Assembly (NCBI GenBank): GCA_028293725.1
Contig: JAQGOE010000287.1
Location: forward strand, 1 to 52,783
Source of the DNA: Gammaproteobacteria bacterium
Lineage (GTDB): Bacteria > Pseudomonadota > Gammaproteobacteria > Steroidobacterales > Steroidobacteraceae
Reading direction: 5' to 3'
DNA: 52,783 nt
Below, piece by piece: positions 35,162 to 43,296 of the stretch. The position numbers and the translations under genes were made by a program. Each line of letters starts with the position of its first letter. Position 1 is the stretch's first letter. Under the pieces are notes generated by a model, which saw only the letters and a list, made by a program, of their open reading frames with translations, searched no databases and had not been told where the DNA came from.

Positions 35162-37393
35162 TCAGTACGGCGCGTCGATGTCGCCCATCGCGACATACAC
35201 GCTCTTAAGTTGTGTGTAATGGTCGATCGCGGCACGCCCGTTCTCGCGCCCCAGTCCGGAAAGCTTCACCCCACCGAATGGCAGCTCGATCGGTGTGATG
35301 TTGTATTGATTGATCCAGCAGGTGCCGGCCTCGAGCTGGGCGATCACGCGATGCGCCCGCGTGAGGTCGTTCGTGAACACGCCCGCGGCGAGGCCGTAAT
35401 CCGTGGCGTTCGCGCGGGCGATCACCTCCGCCTCATCGTCGAACTCCAGCACTGCCATGACGGGGCCGAAGATCTCCTCGCGGACGATCGCCATGTCATC
35501 GTGACAACCATCGAACACCGTGGGGGCCACGAAAAACCCGTTCGCCAGATCCGCGGTCGTCACACGGTGTCCGCCCGTGAGGACCCGGGCGCCCTCGGCA
35601 CGGCCGCGAGCGATGTAGGCGAGCACTTTCTCCATGTGCGTCTGTGAGATCAACGAGCCGACCTGTGTCCGGGGGTCCATCGGATCGCCAATCCGCATCG
35701 CGTTCGTGCGCGCGACGACCCGCTCCAGAAAGGCCTCTTTGATCTTGCGATGAACGAAGACCCGTGTGCCGTTCGAGCAGACTTCGCCCGCGGAATAGAA
35801 ATTTCCGAGCAGCGCGCCCGACACCGCGTTGTCGAGTCGTGCGTCGTCGAAGATGATCAGTGGCGACTTGCCACCGAGCTCGAGGGTCACATGTTTGAGA
35901 GACGGCGATGCCGCGGCCATGACGGCCTTGCCGGTGTTCACCGCGCCGGTGAGAGAAACCTTGTTGATTCCCGGATGCTGGGTGAGCAGACGACCCGTGT
36001 CGGCGAGTCCTTGCACGACCTGGAAGACGCCCTCGGGCACACCGGCCTCATTCAGAACCTCGCGCAAGCGGATGGCAGTCAGCGGAGTCAGGTCGGCCGG
36101 CTTGAAGATCATCGCGTTACCGCAGGCGAGCGCCGGTGCGGTCTTCCAACAGGCGATCTGTAGCGGATAGTTCCAGGCGCCGATGCCGGCGACCACACCG
36201 AGAGGCTCGCGCCTCGTGTAACCGAAAGCCTGTGGACCGAGGTCCAGATGCTCACCCGATAGCGTCGGCGCGACCCCGGCGTAGTATTCGAAGCAGTCGG
36301 CACCCGAGATGACGTCGACGACGCTCGTTTCCTGAATCGGCTTGCCGGTATCGCGAGTCTCGAGCTCGGCCAGCTCCTTGTTACGGGCACGCAGGATATC
36401 GGCGGCCCGCCGGAGGATCCGTCCGCGCTCCGTCCCCGTCATCGCAGCCCATTTCTTTTGAGCGACACGAGCCTTGGCGACGGCAGCGTCCACAGCGGCC
36501 GGCCCCGCCACCTCGATATGAGCCAACACTTCCCCGGTCGCCGGGTTGAGAGTCGCGAATGTCGCGCTTTTGCCGAACGGCTGCAGTTTTGACACAACAC
36601 CGGCAGTCGCATCAGCCGACGGTACCAGGCCATCGAAGTGCGCGCTTTCTTTCAACCGACCGCTCACGAACGCGGTCAACAAAGCGCGCGCGCTCTCGCT
36701 GTCGGCTTCCTTCCAATCCGAAAGTGCGGCGCGTAGCCAGACGCCATCAATCATCGCCGCGATCATCGCCGCCAGGCTGCGCGCCTCGACCGCGGGCATC
36801 AGCTTCTGCAACGCATGGGAGAGATTCGATAGCATGCGGCGCTGATAAACCGTCTGTACCCGCTTCAAACCGTCGAGGTGCAGGACCTGGCCCCAGAACG
36901 CGAGCCATGCGGTTCCGGTGCGCTTATCGAATTCCTCCGCCGCCAGATTGGCATCGATGACCGCCTGGATGCGGCCGCGCGGAGTGTGGGCGGTCGCGAA
37001 CCGCAACTTCACCCGCTCGCTGATGCGCCGCGAGAGCGTGCGGAAGGTCGCCTCCAACAGGCCGTCTTTGTCACCGAAGTAATGCGCGACCAGACCTGGT
37101 GAGACTCCCGCGCGACTTGCGATCTGTGCGAGAGTGCTACCGACGAAACCGACCTCGGCGAGACTGTCGATCGTGACGTCGATGAGCTGGCGGGTGCGGG
37201 CCTCCTCCACCTCATCCCGTGGCAGCGAGCCCAGGGCGGCTCCGGAAGGGATTGATTGTCTGTTCAACGTGACGCTCCGAAATGCGGCGGACGGGGTCGC
37301 GTCCGGGCTCTCCTGGTGCAGCGGTGGCGCGCCGATAGTTCTTTTGTCATCAGGTATTTGCCCCGGCCCGCACACGCTTGACAGACGCTGCAT
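35162..37393 (-). CDS. BetI (TetR-type repressor) - BetB (betaine aldehyde dehydrogenase) fusion
   Basis: One uninterrupted frame of 743 residues from the ATG at 37393. Residues about 60-245 match Bet[41 protein letters not shown], then [12 protein letters not shown] and the ligand-binding half ([27 protein letters not shown]). A linker of about 25 residues leads into a full aldehyde dehydrogenase from about 278 ([15 protein letters not shown]) to the end. It keeps the general-base Glu505 (TLELGGKSP), Cys539 (GEVCSNGT) and the NAD-site AWNYPLQ. BetI represses bet genes until choline is present; BetB converts betaine aldehyde to glycine betaine. Normally these are two genes. The first 60 residues do not resemble BetI, so the GTG at 37210 may be the true start. 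A GTG at the linker might allow separate BetB production. Confidence 0.88.
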   Translation of the reverse strand: MQRLSSVCGPGQIPDDKRTIGAPPLHQESPDATPSAAFRSVTLNRQSIPSGAALGSLPRDEVEEARTRQLIDVTIDSLAEVGFVGSTLAQIASRAGVSPGLVAHYFGDKDGLLEATFRTLSRRISERVKLRFATAHTPRGRIQAVIDANLAAEEFDKRTGTAWLAFWGQVLHLDGLKRVQTVYQRRMLSNLSHALQKLMPAVEARSLAAMIAAMIDGVWLRAALSDWKEADSESARALLTAFVSGRLKESAHFDGLVPSADATAGVVSKLQPFGKSATFATLNPATGEVLAHIEVAGPAAVDAAVAKARVAQKKWAAMTGTERGRILRRAADILRARNKELAELETRDTGKPIQETSVVDVISGADCFEYYAGVAPTLSGEHLDLGPQAFGYTRREPLGVVAGIGAWNYPLQIACWKTAPALACGNAMIFKPADLTPLTAIRLREVLNEAGVPEGVFQVVQGLADTGRLLTQHPGINKVSLTGAVNTGKAVMAAASPSLKHVTLELGGKSPLIIFDDARLDNAVSGALLGNFYSAGEVCSNGTRVFVHRKIKEAFLERVVARTNAMRIGDPMDPRTQVGSLISQTHMEKVLAYIARGRAEGARVLTGGHRVTTADLANGFFVAPTVFDGCHDDMAIVREEIFGPVMAVLEFDDEAEVIARANATDYGLAAGVFTNDLTRAHRVIAQLEAGTCWINQYNITPIELPFGGVKLSGLGRENGRAAIDHYTQLKSVYVAMGDIDAPY

Positions 37394-37408
37394 TAAACGG
37401 CTATTCAA
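37393..37408 (+). promoter_or_regulatory. operator-like dyad, copy C
   Basis: TTAAACGGCTATTCAA on the plus strand, matching copy B at 13 of 16 positions. It lies in the divergent region between the betI-betB and choXW genes and abuts the ATG at 37393 on the minus strand. Confidence 0.5.
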
Positions 37409-37482
37409 GACAGCGCCGAGATGATGAAGTCACAGCTCGGGTGGGTCAAGTCCGACATTCAACTACAATGACAGGAGCGCGT

Positions 37483-39468
37483 ATGGCGCCTGCGGGGTCG
37501 ACCGGGTCTCACGAAATGGGGCGAGGAGGCGGGCGCACGGAGTCTATAGAACCCTATGCGGTGACCGCCCGCCTTCGCAGAGCGGCCCCACAGATAACGC
37601 TGGCGCGCGACGCGAAGCGAGCCGGGCGCCAAACCGTGCCGGCCCGCCTTCGCGGGGGCCTCTTCGCCCTTGTTGCGTTGCTCATGTGCGCGCTAGTGAC
37701 CACCCCGCAGACGCGGGCGGCGGACTCGACGGGTGGCGACCGGCCCTCCTGCCAGGCCGTTCGACTTTCCGACGTCGGCTGGACCGACGTGACGGCGACG
37801 ACCGCGACGCTCACCGTTTTGCTCAAGTCCCTGGGCTATCTGCCCCAGACGACCGTGCTGTCCGTGCCGGTCACCTACGCCTCGATGAAGAACAAGGACA
37901 TCGATGCCTTCCTCGGTGATTGGATGCCAGCGCAGGAGGGCGATATCAAGCCCTTCCTCGCGGACGGCTCGGTGGAAGTCATCGGCGTCAACCTTCTCGG
38001 CGCCAAGTTCACCCTGGCCGTCCCGTCCTACACCTATGACATGGGCCTGCACGACTTCGCCGACATCCAGCACTTCGGCCCCCAGCTGAAAAACTCGATT
38101 TACGGCATCGAGCCCGGCAACGACGGCGACCGGCTCGTGCTCGGGATGATCAAGCAGAACCAGTTCGGCGTTGGCGATTTCAAGCTCGTCGAGTCCAGTG
38201 AGCAGGGCATGCTGGCGGAGGTCGAGCGGGCGATAAGCTCGAAGACGCCCATCGTCTTTCTCGCTTGGGACCCGCATCCCATGAACATGCGCTTCGACCT
38301 GCGTTACCTCACGGGTGGTGACTCGGTGTTTGGACCCAACTTTGGCGGTGCCACGGTCTATACGGTCTCCCGCGCCGGCTACTCGAACGAGTGCCCTAAC
38401 GTAGCCCGCCTGTTGCGAAATCTGAAGTTCACGCCGCGTGGCGAGAGTCAGGTCATGGCAGCGATGTTGGATCAGCATCAACAGCCCGAAGCCGCCGCGG
38501 AAGCGTGGCTGCAAGCCAATCCGCGCGTCGTCGCGAGCTGGCTCTCAGGCGTCTACACCTTCGACGGCCGCCCCGCGCTGGACGCTGTGCGCCTGGGCAA
38601 GAGCGCTGGCGGCTGGAGCTTCGAACACTGGATCAGCGATCACAAGATCCCCGTTGGAGAGACCGTCGCGTCGCTGATCGACTATGTCAAAACGCACGGC
38701 CGCCTGTTTTTCGACGGCGTCTCGACCCTCATTCGCGGCAGTGTGAATGGTCTGACGTTCCTGTTGGTCGCGACTCCTTCCCCCGTGCTGATCGTGGCCA
38801 TAGCCCTGCTCACCTGGGCTTTGCGACGCTCGTTCGCACTCGTGGTGTTCGTCACCGCGGCTCTGCTTTTCATCATGAACCAGGGTTATTGGATCCCGAC
38901 CCTGGAGACGCTGTCGCTGGTCATCGCGGCGGCACTGGTGTCGGCCCTCCTGGGTGTCCCGCTCGGGATAGCGGCCGCCCATCGGCCAAGACTCTACTCG
39001 GCGCTGCGCCCGGTACTGGATCTCATGCAAACCCTACCTACATTCGTCTACCTGATTCCCACCCTGGTGTTGTTCGGCCTGGGTGTTGTCCCCGGGCTGA
39101 TTTCCACGGTCATATTTGCGCTGCCGGCCCCGATCCGCCTCACGCAGCTCGGCATCAGCTCGGTGCCCAAGCCTCTGCTCGAAGCCGGTGAGGCTTTCGG
39201 CGCGACCAAGCTGCAGATGCTGTGGAAGGTCGAGCTGCCGAGCGCGGCTCCGACCATCATCGCCGGCATCACCCAATGCATCATGCTGAGTCTCTCGATG
39301 GTGGTGATCGCGGCACTCGTGGGTGCAGGCGGCCTCGGCGTCCCCGTCGTCCGCGCACTCAACACGGTACAGGTCGGCATGGGTTTCGAAGCGGGCTTCG
39401 TCATCGTCCTCCTCGCCATCATGCTCGACAGGATCAGTCGCCCCGCGGAAAAGGAGACTGGCACATGA
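37483..39468 (+). CDS. choline ABC transporter: substrate-binding protein fused to permease (ChoX-ChoW)
   Basis: A 661-residue fusion. A hydrophobic signal (about 58-78, GLFALVALLMCALVTTPQT) precedes a ChoX/OpuAC-type binding domain to about residue 365 (VRLSDVGWTDVTATTATLTV, YASMKNKDIDAFLGDWMPAQ, VFLAWDPHPMNM). The second half is a ProW/ChoW permease with about six helices, a BPD signature (EAGEAFGATKLQMLWKVELP) and ITQCIMLSLSMVVIAALVGA. In rhizobia choline uptake uses separate ChoX, ChoW and ChoV; here X and W form one chain, tethering the binding protein to the channel. The start at 37483 is chosen for the AGGAG five bases before the ATG. The 57 residues before the signal are odd, so a later start is possible. 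It overlaps choV by ATGA. Confidence 0.86.
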   Translation: MAPAGSTGSHEMGRGGGRTESIEPYAVTARLRRAAPQITLARDAKRAGRQTVPARLRGGLFALVALLMCALVTTPQTRAADSTGGDRPSCQAVRLSDVGWTDVTATTATLTVLLKSLGYLPQTTVLSVPVTYASMKNKDIDAFLGDWMPAQEGDIKPFLADGSVEVIGVNLLGAKFTLAVPSYTYDMGLHDFADIQHFGPQLKNSIYGIEPGNDGDRLVLGMIKQNQFGVGDFKLVESSEQGMLAEVERAISSKTPIVFLAWDPHPMNMRFDLRYLTGGDSVFGPNFGGATVYTVSRAGYSNECPNVARLLRNLKFTPRGESQVMAAMLDQHQQPEAAAEAWLQANPRVVASWLSGVYTFDGRPALDAVRLGKSAGGWSFEHWISDHKIPVGETVASLIDYVKTHGRLFFDGVSTLIRGSVNGLTFLLVATPSPVLIVAIALLTWALRRSFALVVFVTAALLFIMNQGYWIPTLETLSLVIAAALVSALLGVPLGIAAAHRPRLYSALRPVLDLMQTLPTFVYLIPTLVLFGLGVVPGLISTVIFALPAPIRLTQLGISSVPKPLLEAGEAFGATKLQMLWKVELPSAAPTIIAGITQCIMLSLSMVVIAALVGAGGLGVPVVRALNTVQVGMGFEAGFVIVLLAIMLDRISRPAEKETGT

Positions 39469-40352
39469 GCGTCGCCCTCGAATTTCGCAGTGTGGATATC
39501 GTTTTCGGCGCCAAGGGCAACCGCCGCCTCAACGGCGCCATCCAACAGGCGCTCGCGGCGCTCGACGCCGGCGGCACGCGCACCGAGATCTCCGAGAAGA
39601 CGGGGGTCGTCATCGGCGTCGCCAATGCCAGCCTGACCGTCGAGCGCGGCGAGATTTCCGTTCTCATGGGCTTGTCGGGATCCGGCAAGTCCACTTTGCT
39701 TCGCGCGGCGAACGGCATCACGCCGGTGACGCGCGGCCAGGTCCTGGTCGGCGACGGAGCCGACGTCGTGGATATCGCCAAATGCGACGCCACCACTCTG
39801 CGCCGGGTGCGCCGCCTTCGTATCGCGATGGTGTTTCAGCAGTTCGGGCTGCTGCCGTGGAGAACGGTGCGGGATAACGTCGGCTTTGGCCTCGAGTTGC
39901 GGGGTGACCCCGCGGACAAGCGCCGCCGCATCATCGACGAGCAACTGGAACTCGTCGGTCTCACCCAATGGGGTGATCGTTACTGCAGCGAGCTTTCCGG
40001 AGGCATGCAGCAGCGCGTCGGCCTCGCGCGCGCGTTCGCGACGGACGCGGACATACTGCTGATGGACGAGCCCTTCTCGGCGCTCGACCCGCTCATACGG
40101 CGCAAGCTACAAGACGAGTTGCTGGCTCTGCAGGAGCGGGTGAAGAAAACCATCCTGTTCGTCAGCCACGACCTCGACGAAGCCCTGAAGCTCGGCGACA
40201 AGATCACCATCCTCGAAGGCGGCCGCATCGTCCAGACCGGCACCGCGCAGGACATCGTGGAAAGGCCTGCCAACGATTACGTCGCCGAGTTTGTGCGGCA
40301 CATCAATCCGCGGACGGCTATTAAGGGTGCCGCGCGCACGGAGCCGACCTGA
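39465..40352 (+). CDS. choV: choline/betaine ABC transporter ATPase
   Basis: A 295-residue nucleotide-binding subunit that powers the ChoX-ChoW importer. Walker A is GLSGSGKST, the Q-loop region is MVFQQFGLLPWRTV, the signature is LSGGMQQRV, Walker B is ADILLMDEPFSALDP and the switch His is in FVSHDLDEALKL. The long N-terminal part before Walker A (about 65 residues, VFGAKGNRRLNGAIQ) is characteristic of the ChoV/ProV-like group. The CBS domains of ProV/OpuAA are absent, as in ChoV. It starts in the ATGA overlap with the permease stop. Confidence 0.92.
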   Translation: MSVALEFRSVDIVFGAKGNRRLNGAIQQALAALDAGGTRTEISEKTGVVIGVANASLTVERGEISVLMGLSGSGKSTLLRAANGITPVTRGQVLVGDGADVVDIAKCDATTLRRVRRLRIAMVFQQFGLLPWRTVRDNVGFGLELRGDPADKRRRIIDEQLELVGLTQWGDRYCSELSGGMQQRVGLARAFATDADILLMDEPFSALDPLIRRKLQDELLALQERVKKTILFVSHDLDEALKLGDKITILEGGRIVQTGTAQDIVERPANDYVAEFVRHINPRTAIKGAARTEPT

Positions 40353-40532
40353 CCCACTGCAGAATGTGCGCTGCAGCGCGCTGAGCCCCAAAAATCGGGA
40401 TCCACGTGACCCGGCTCCTGACCGGAATTCGCGCCCATGCGCTCGCAGTGCGATCAAAGATGTATCACACTAGATACCATTGCTCTTCCCGTCGCCTGCA
40501 ATCTGGCAGCGCTGTATCTGCCCATAGATATC

Positions 40533-41438
40533 ATGGCCGAATTGCTCCTCCTCGATGACGACCCGGCCATGCTCGTTTTTCTCGAGGGCGTCCTCTCGCA
40601 CGCCGGATATATCTGCCATATACGGACGGACCCGCAGGCAGCGCTGTCAGAGGTGGCATCCCGCCAGGAGATTGGCCTGGTGTTGAGCGATGTCTACATG
40701 CCGGGATTGACGGGGCTGCAGTTCATCAACCGGCTGCACGGACTACGGCTTGGCCGCCCCGCCCCACCGGTGCTGCTGCTCACCGCCCAGCCCTCGGTCG
40801 AGTCTGCCATTGACGCGCTGCGGTTAGGCGCCGAGGACTTCCTACTCAAGCCGGTCCGTCCGGCCGAACTGATCGAAGCCGTTGCACACGCCCTGTCGCG
40901 ATCCCGAACGGATCGTGCTGTTGGCACGACGCGCCCTCCGCAACTCGATCAACTGGTGCGGCAGGCCGAAGAGTTGGCAGGAAGGTTGCGGAATCTGGCC
41001 GACGCTCGGGACCTGGAGCCTGTCGACACCCCTGCGCCTGCGCCCGCCGCCCACCCCGCCGTGGACCGGCAGGCCCTGGAAGAGCCGGCGGCGCTGCTCT
41101 CTGTGCTCGACACCATCGAACAATTGCGCCGTTTGCGCGATCTGTACGCGCATCACTCGCTGGACGATGTCGAGTGGGATCTGCTTCTCGAACTGCTGCG
41201 CGCCGAACGGCTGCAACAGCGAATGTCGGTATCCGGCCTTACGAACGTAATCAGGGGAGCGTCCACGACGACCTCGCTGCGGCGGATAAGCCAACTCGTG
41301 GCCCGCGGCTACATCGTACGGATTCCGGACGCGAGCGACGCTCGACGCGACTTTGCCTCGCTGACTTCGAAGTCGAACGATCTGCTCACCGACTACCTGG
41401 CGCGTGCCAACGCGCATCTGCGCGATCTCCTCGCCTGA
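40533..41438 (+). CDS. response regulator with MarR-like winged-helix output
   Basis: A 301-residue regulator. The receiver domain (1-122) is intact: acidic pocket LLLDDDPAM (D8-D10), phosphoacceptor D53 (LSDVYMPG) and K106 (FLLKPVRP). A Pro/Ala linker follows (about 160-185). The C-terminal region (about 205-295) is a winged-helix resembling MarR: LLLELLRAERLQQRMSVSGL, STTTSLRRISQLVARGYIVR, and the wing IPDASDARRDFASLT. It should be a phosphorylation-controlled DNA-binding protein. No kinase is adjacent on the same strand, but the Hpt and hybrid kinase genes 1.5-2 kb away are likely partners. The ATG at 40533 opens directly into the receiver fold. Confidence 0.85.
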   Translation: MAELLLLDDDPAMLVFLEGVLSHAGYICHIRTDPQAALSEVASRQEIGLVLSDVYMPGLTGLQFINRLHGLRLGRPAPPVLLLTAQPSVESAIDALRLGAEDFLLKPVRPAELIEAVAHALSRSRTDRAVGTTRPPQLDQLVRQAEELAGRLRNLADARDLEPVDTPAPAPAAHPAVDRQALEEPAALLSVLDTIEQLRRLRDLYAHHSLDDVEWDLLLELLRAERLQQRMSVSGLTNVIRGASTTTSLRRISQLVARGYIVRIPDASDARRDFASLTSKSNDLLTDYLARANAHLRDLLA

Positions 41439-41468
41439 CAGAGCGGGGTACGGATGGTGCAGCTATTC

Positions 41469-41487
41469 CCGTCCGGAGCTCGGACGG
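41469..41487 (+). terminator. hairpin after the winged-helix response regulator
   Basis: CCGTCCG (41469-41475) pairs with CGGACGG (41481-41487) across GAGCT. There is no clear T-run, so terminator function is uncertain. Confidence 0.35.
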
Positions 41488-41512
41488 TCAGTTCACATAA
41501 TAATTGAATCAG

Positions 41513-41524
41513 ATTGCATGCAAT
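41513..41524. promoter_or_regulatory. perfect 12-base palindrome, possible operator
   Basis: ATTGCATGCAAT is a perfect palindrome in the 192-base gap before the degenerate EAL gene, about 106 bases upstream of its ATG. A winged-helix dimer such as the product of the preceding gene would bind a site of this kind. This is inference from symmetry only. Confidence 0.3.
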
Positions 41525-41630
41525 GCGATGCGCCGTTACCCGCAGCGTGCACATTTTTTCCGTGAGCCACGTCACAGTTCTGACCTCCCGCAGCACTACA
41601 GTCCCCTCTAATTAGCGAGAGGACACGCTC

Positions 41631-42920
41631 ATGGCCACAAAGGATCTGCTCGAGGCACTTCCGGACCTGATTTTGCTGCTTCACCAGGACGGTATGGTAC
41701 TCGGCAGCTATGGCGGGCGAGGCGTTCCGGAGCTGAAGCCCGCAACAGATCCCGTTGGCAAGGGACTCGAAGTTGCGTGGCCAACACCCATCGCAGAACT
41801 CATACGACGACTTACGCGCGACGCGATCGCTCTTGGGAGCGAGACAGGAGCTTCGTACCACGGTGCTGGGCGCGGATATGACATTCGAGTCACTGCTCAT
41901 GGGTCTTGCTGCGCGATCTGCACCATTCGGGGTATGTTGGATCCGACCCGACCGACGGTCCGTGAGAGACTCGGCGAGGGCGGCGCTTCCTCACCCAGTA
42001 TCCTGTTGGAACGCGTATGCAGCGCGGCAGCCGAAGCGCGGCGAACTGAATCCGCGAGCGCTTGCTTCAGTCACGAGCATCCGCGATTCAGGACCGCGGC
42101 GCGGTCGGATATTGCCCGTGAGTTGAAGGAGGCCATCGCGAATGCACAGATCGGCCTGCGATACGTAAGTCGTCACGATCTGGCATCGGGACGCCTGGTG
42201 GCAAGAGTGGCCTATTTGCGGTGGCGGCACCCGCAGTATGGTGAGATTCACCCGTTGGAGCTCGTGCGCCTGGCGGAAGTAACTGGCCGGGCAGCGGATC
42301 TAACGCGTGCGGCGCTGCAACGGCTGCAGACAGACTTCGCCGCCTTTACACCACAGTGGTGCAAGGGCGTGCGGATGTCCTTCGGCGCTCCTAAGCATCA
42401 TATCCTGCACGAGGATTTCGTCGGTGACATCGAGCGTTTCCTGGCCGAGTCGGTCATACCCGCCGAGCGCTTGGAATTGCGGATTTCCGTGAAAGCCTGC
42501 TTCTGGCGAGCTGCGTCTGACTTCAACTCGCTCGCCGAACGTGGGGTGCAGCTTGTCGTGGACGACCTCGGGCGGGGAATGGACTGGCCGCTCGATTGGC
42601 TGGCCCGCGCGCCGATACATGGATTGCAGCTCAATCGCGGCTGGGTGAAAGCGATGCAGAGCGATCGCAACGCCCTCAACCTGTGCCAGGCGGGCCTCGC
42701 CATTGCGAAGACATACGGCCTGACACCGATTGCAGCCAGTGTAGATGAACCGGCACAGCGCGACATTCTCCTGGCCCTGGGGTGCCTGCAGGGCTCCGGA
42801 GAGCTCTATCGAGACGAACTGATCCCGCCGGACAGCGTCGTCAGCTCGCGGGATGTCGTAACCGCCTCGGGGCTCGAGCGTACGACACCCTTCACAGGTG
42901 CCATCTTCCCGTCGGGGTGA
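41631..42920 (+). CDS. degenerate EAL-domain protein with N-terminal sensor-like region
   Basis: A 429-residue protein. The first 100 residues (ALPDLILLLHQDGMVLGSYG) resemble a PAS-type sensor. From about 165 an EAL fold is recognisable: IANAQIGLRYVSRHDLASGR, YLRWRHPQYGEIHPLELVRL, ELRISVKACFW, VVDDLGRGMDWPLDWLARAP. The catalytic residues are lost. The EAL signature before LRWRHP reads RVAY, the catalytic Lys in the LKxD-type motif is Gln (GLQLNRGW), and DDFG is DDLG. It should not hydrolyse c-di-GMP and may instead bind it or a partner. The ATG is preceded by GAGAGGA. Hpt follows 13 bases after the stop, so the two are cotranscribed. Confidence 0.82.
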   Translation: MATKDLLEALPDLILLLHQDGMVLGSYGGRGVPELKPATDPVGKGLEVAWPTPIAELIRRLTRDAIALGSETGASYHGAGRGYDIRVTAHGSCCAICTIRGMLDPTRPTVRERLGEGGASSPSILLERVCSAAAEARRTESASACFSHEHPRFRTAARSDIARELKEAIANAQIGLRYVSRHDLASGRLVARVAYLRWRHPQYGEIHPLELVRLAEVTGRAADLTRAALQRLQTDFAAFTPQWCKGVRMSFGAPKHHILHEDFVGDIERFLAESVIPAERLELRISVKACFWRAASDFNSLAERGVQLVVDDLGRGMDWPLDWLARAPIHGLQLNRGWVKAMQSDRNALNLCQAGLAIAKTYGLTPIAASVDEPAQRDILLALGCLQGSGELYRDELIPPDSVVSSRDVVTASGLERTTPFTGAIFPSG

Positions 42921-42933
42921 GTCTCGGGTTCAA

Positions 42934-43296
42934 ATGGGGGTCATGGATGACTCGCTCACTCAGATCGATCGAAGGGTGGTCGCGGAACTGCGGCGCGTGC
43001 CGACCCGTGGATCGGGCAATCTCTTTGTGAAGCTGATCGGCTTCTTTGAGATCAGCTCGGCCGAGGCTCTGGCGCAGCTGCAAGCCGCTCTGCAGATATC
43101 CGCTGCCGGGCAGGCCGCCGCCGTTTGCCACAGGTTGAAATCGATTGCCGGCAATGTCGGTGCTGTGGCTTTCGCGCGCGAAGTTGGCAGGATCGAACGG
43201 CACTGCGTCGAGGGCGATCTCGCACGAGCCAGAGACTTGCTGGGAGGACTGCAGGCAGCTCATCCAACACTCCTCGCGGAGCTGGCCCGCTCCTGA
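42934..43296 (+). CDS. histidine phosphotransfer (Hpt) protein
   Basis: A 120-residue four-helix Hpt protein. The phosphorylated His is H66 in CHRLKSIAGNVGA, the typical HxLK(G/S)xxxxxGA pattern. The helix before it (SSAEALAQLQAALQISAAGQ) and after it (ARDLLGGLQAAHPTLLAELA) complete the bundle. It should carry phosphate between the receiver of the hybrid kinase and a response regulator. The start is either the ATG at 42934 or the one at 42943. Its 3' end overlaps the convergent hybrid kinase gene by 37 bases. Confidence 0.88.
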   Translation: MGVMDDSLTQIDRRVVAELRRVPTRGSGNLFVKLIGFFEISSAEALAQLQAALQISAAGQAAAVCHRLKSIAGNVGAVAFAREVGRIERHCVEGDLARARDLLGGLQAAHPTLLAELARS

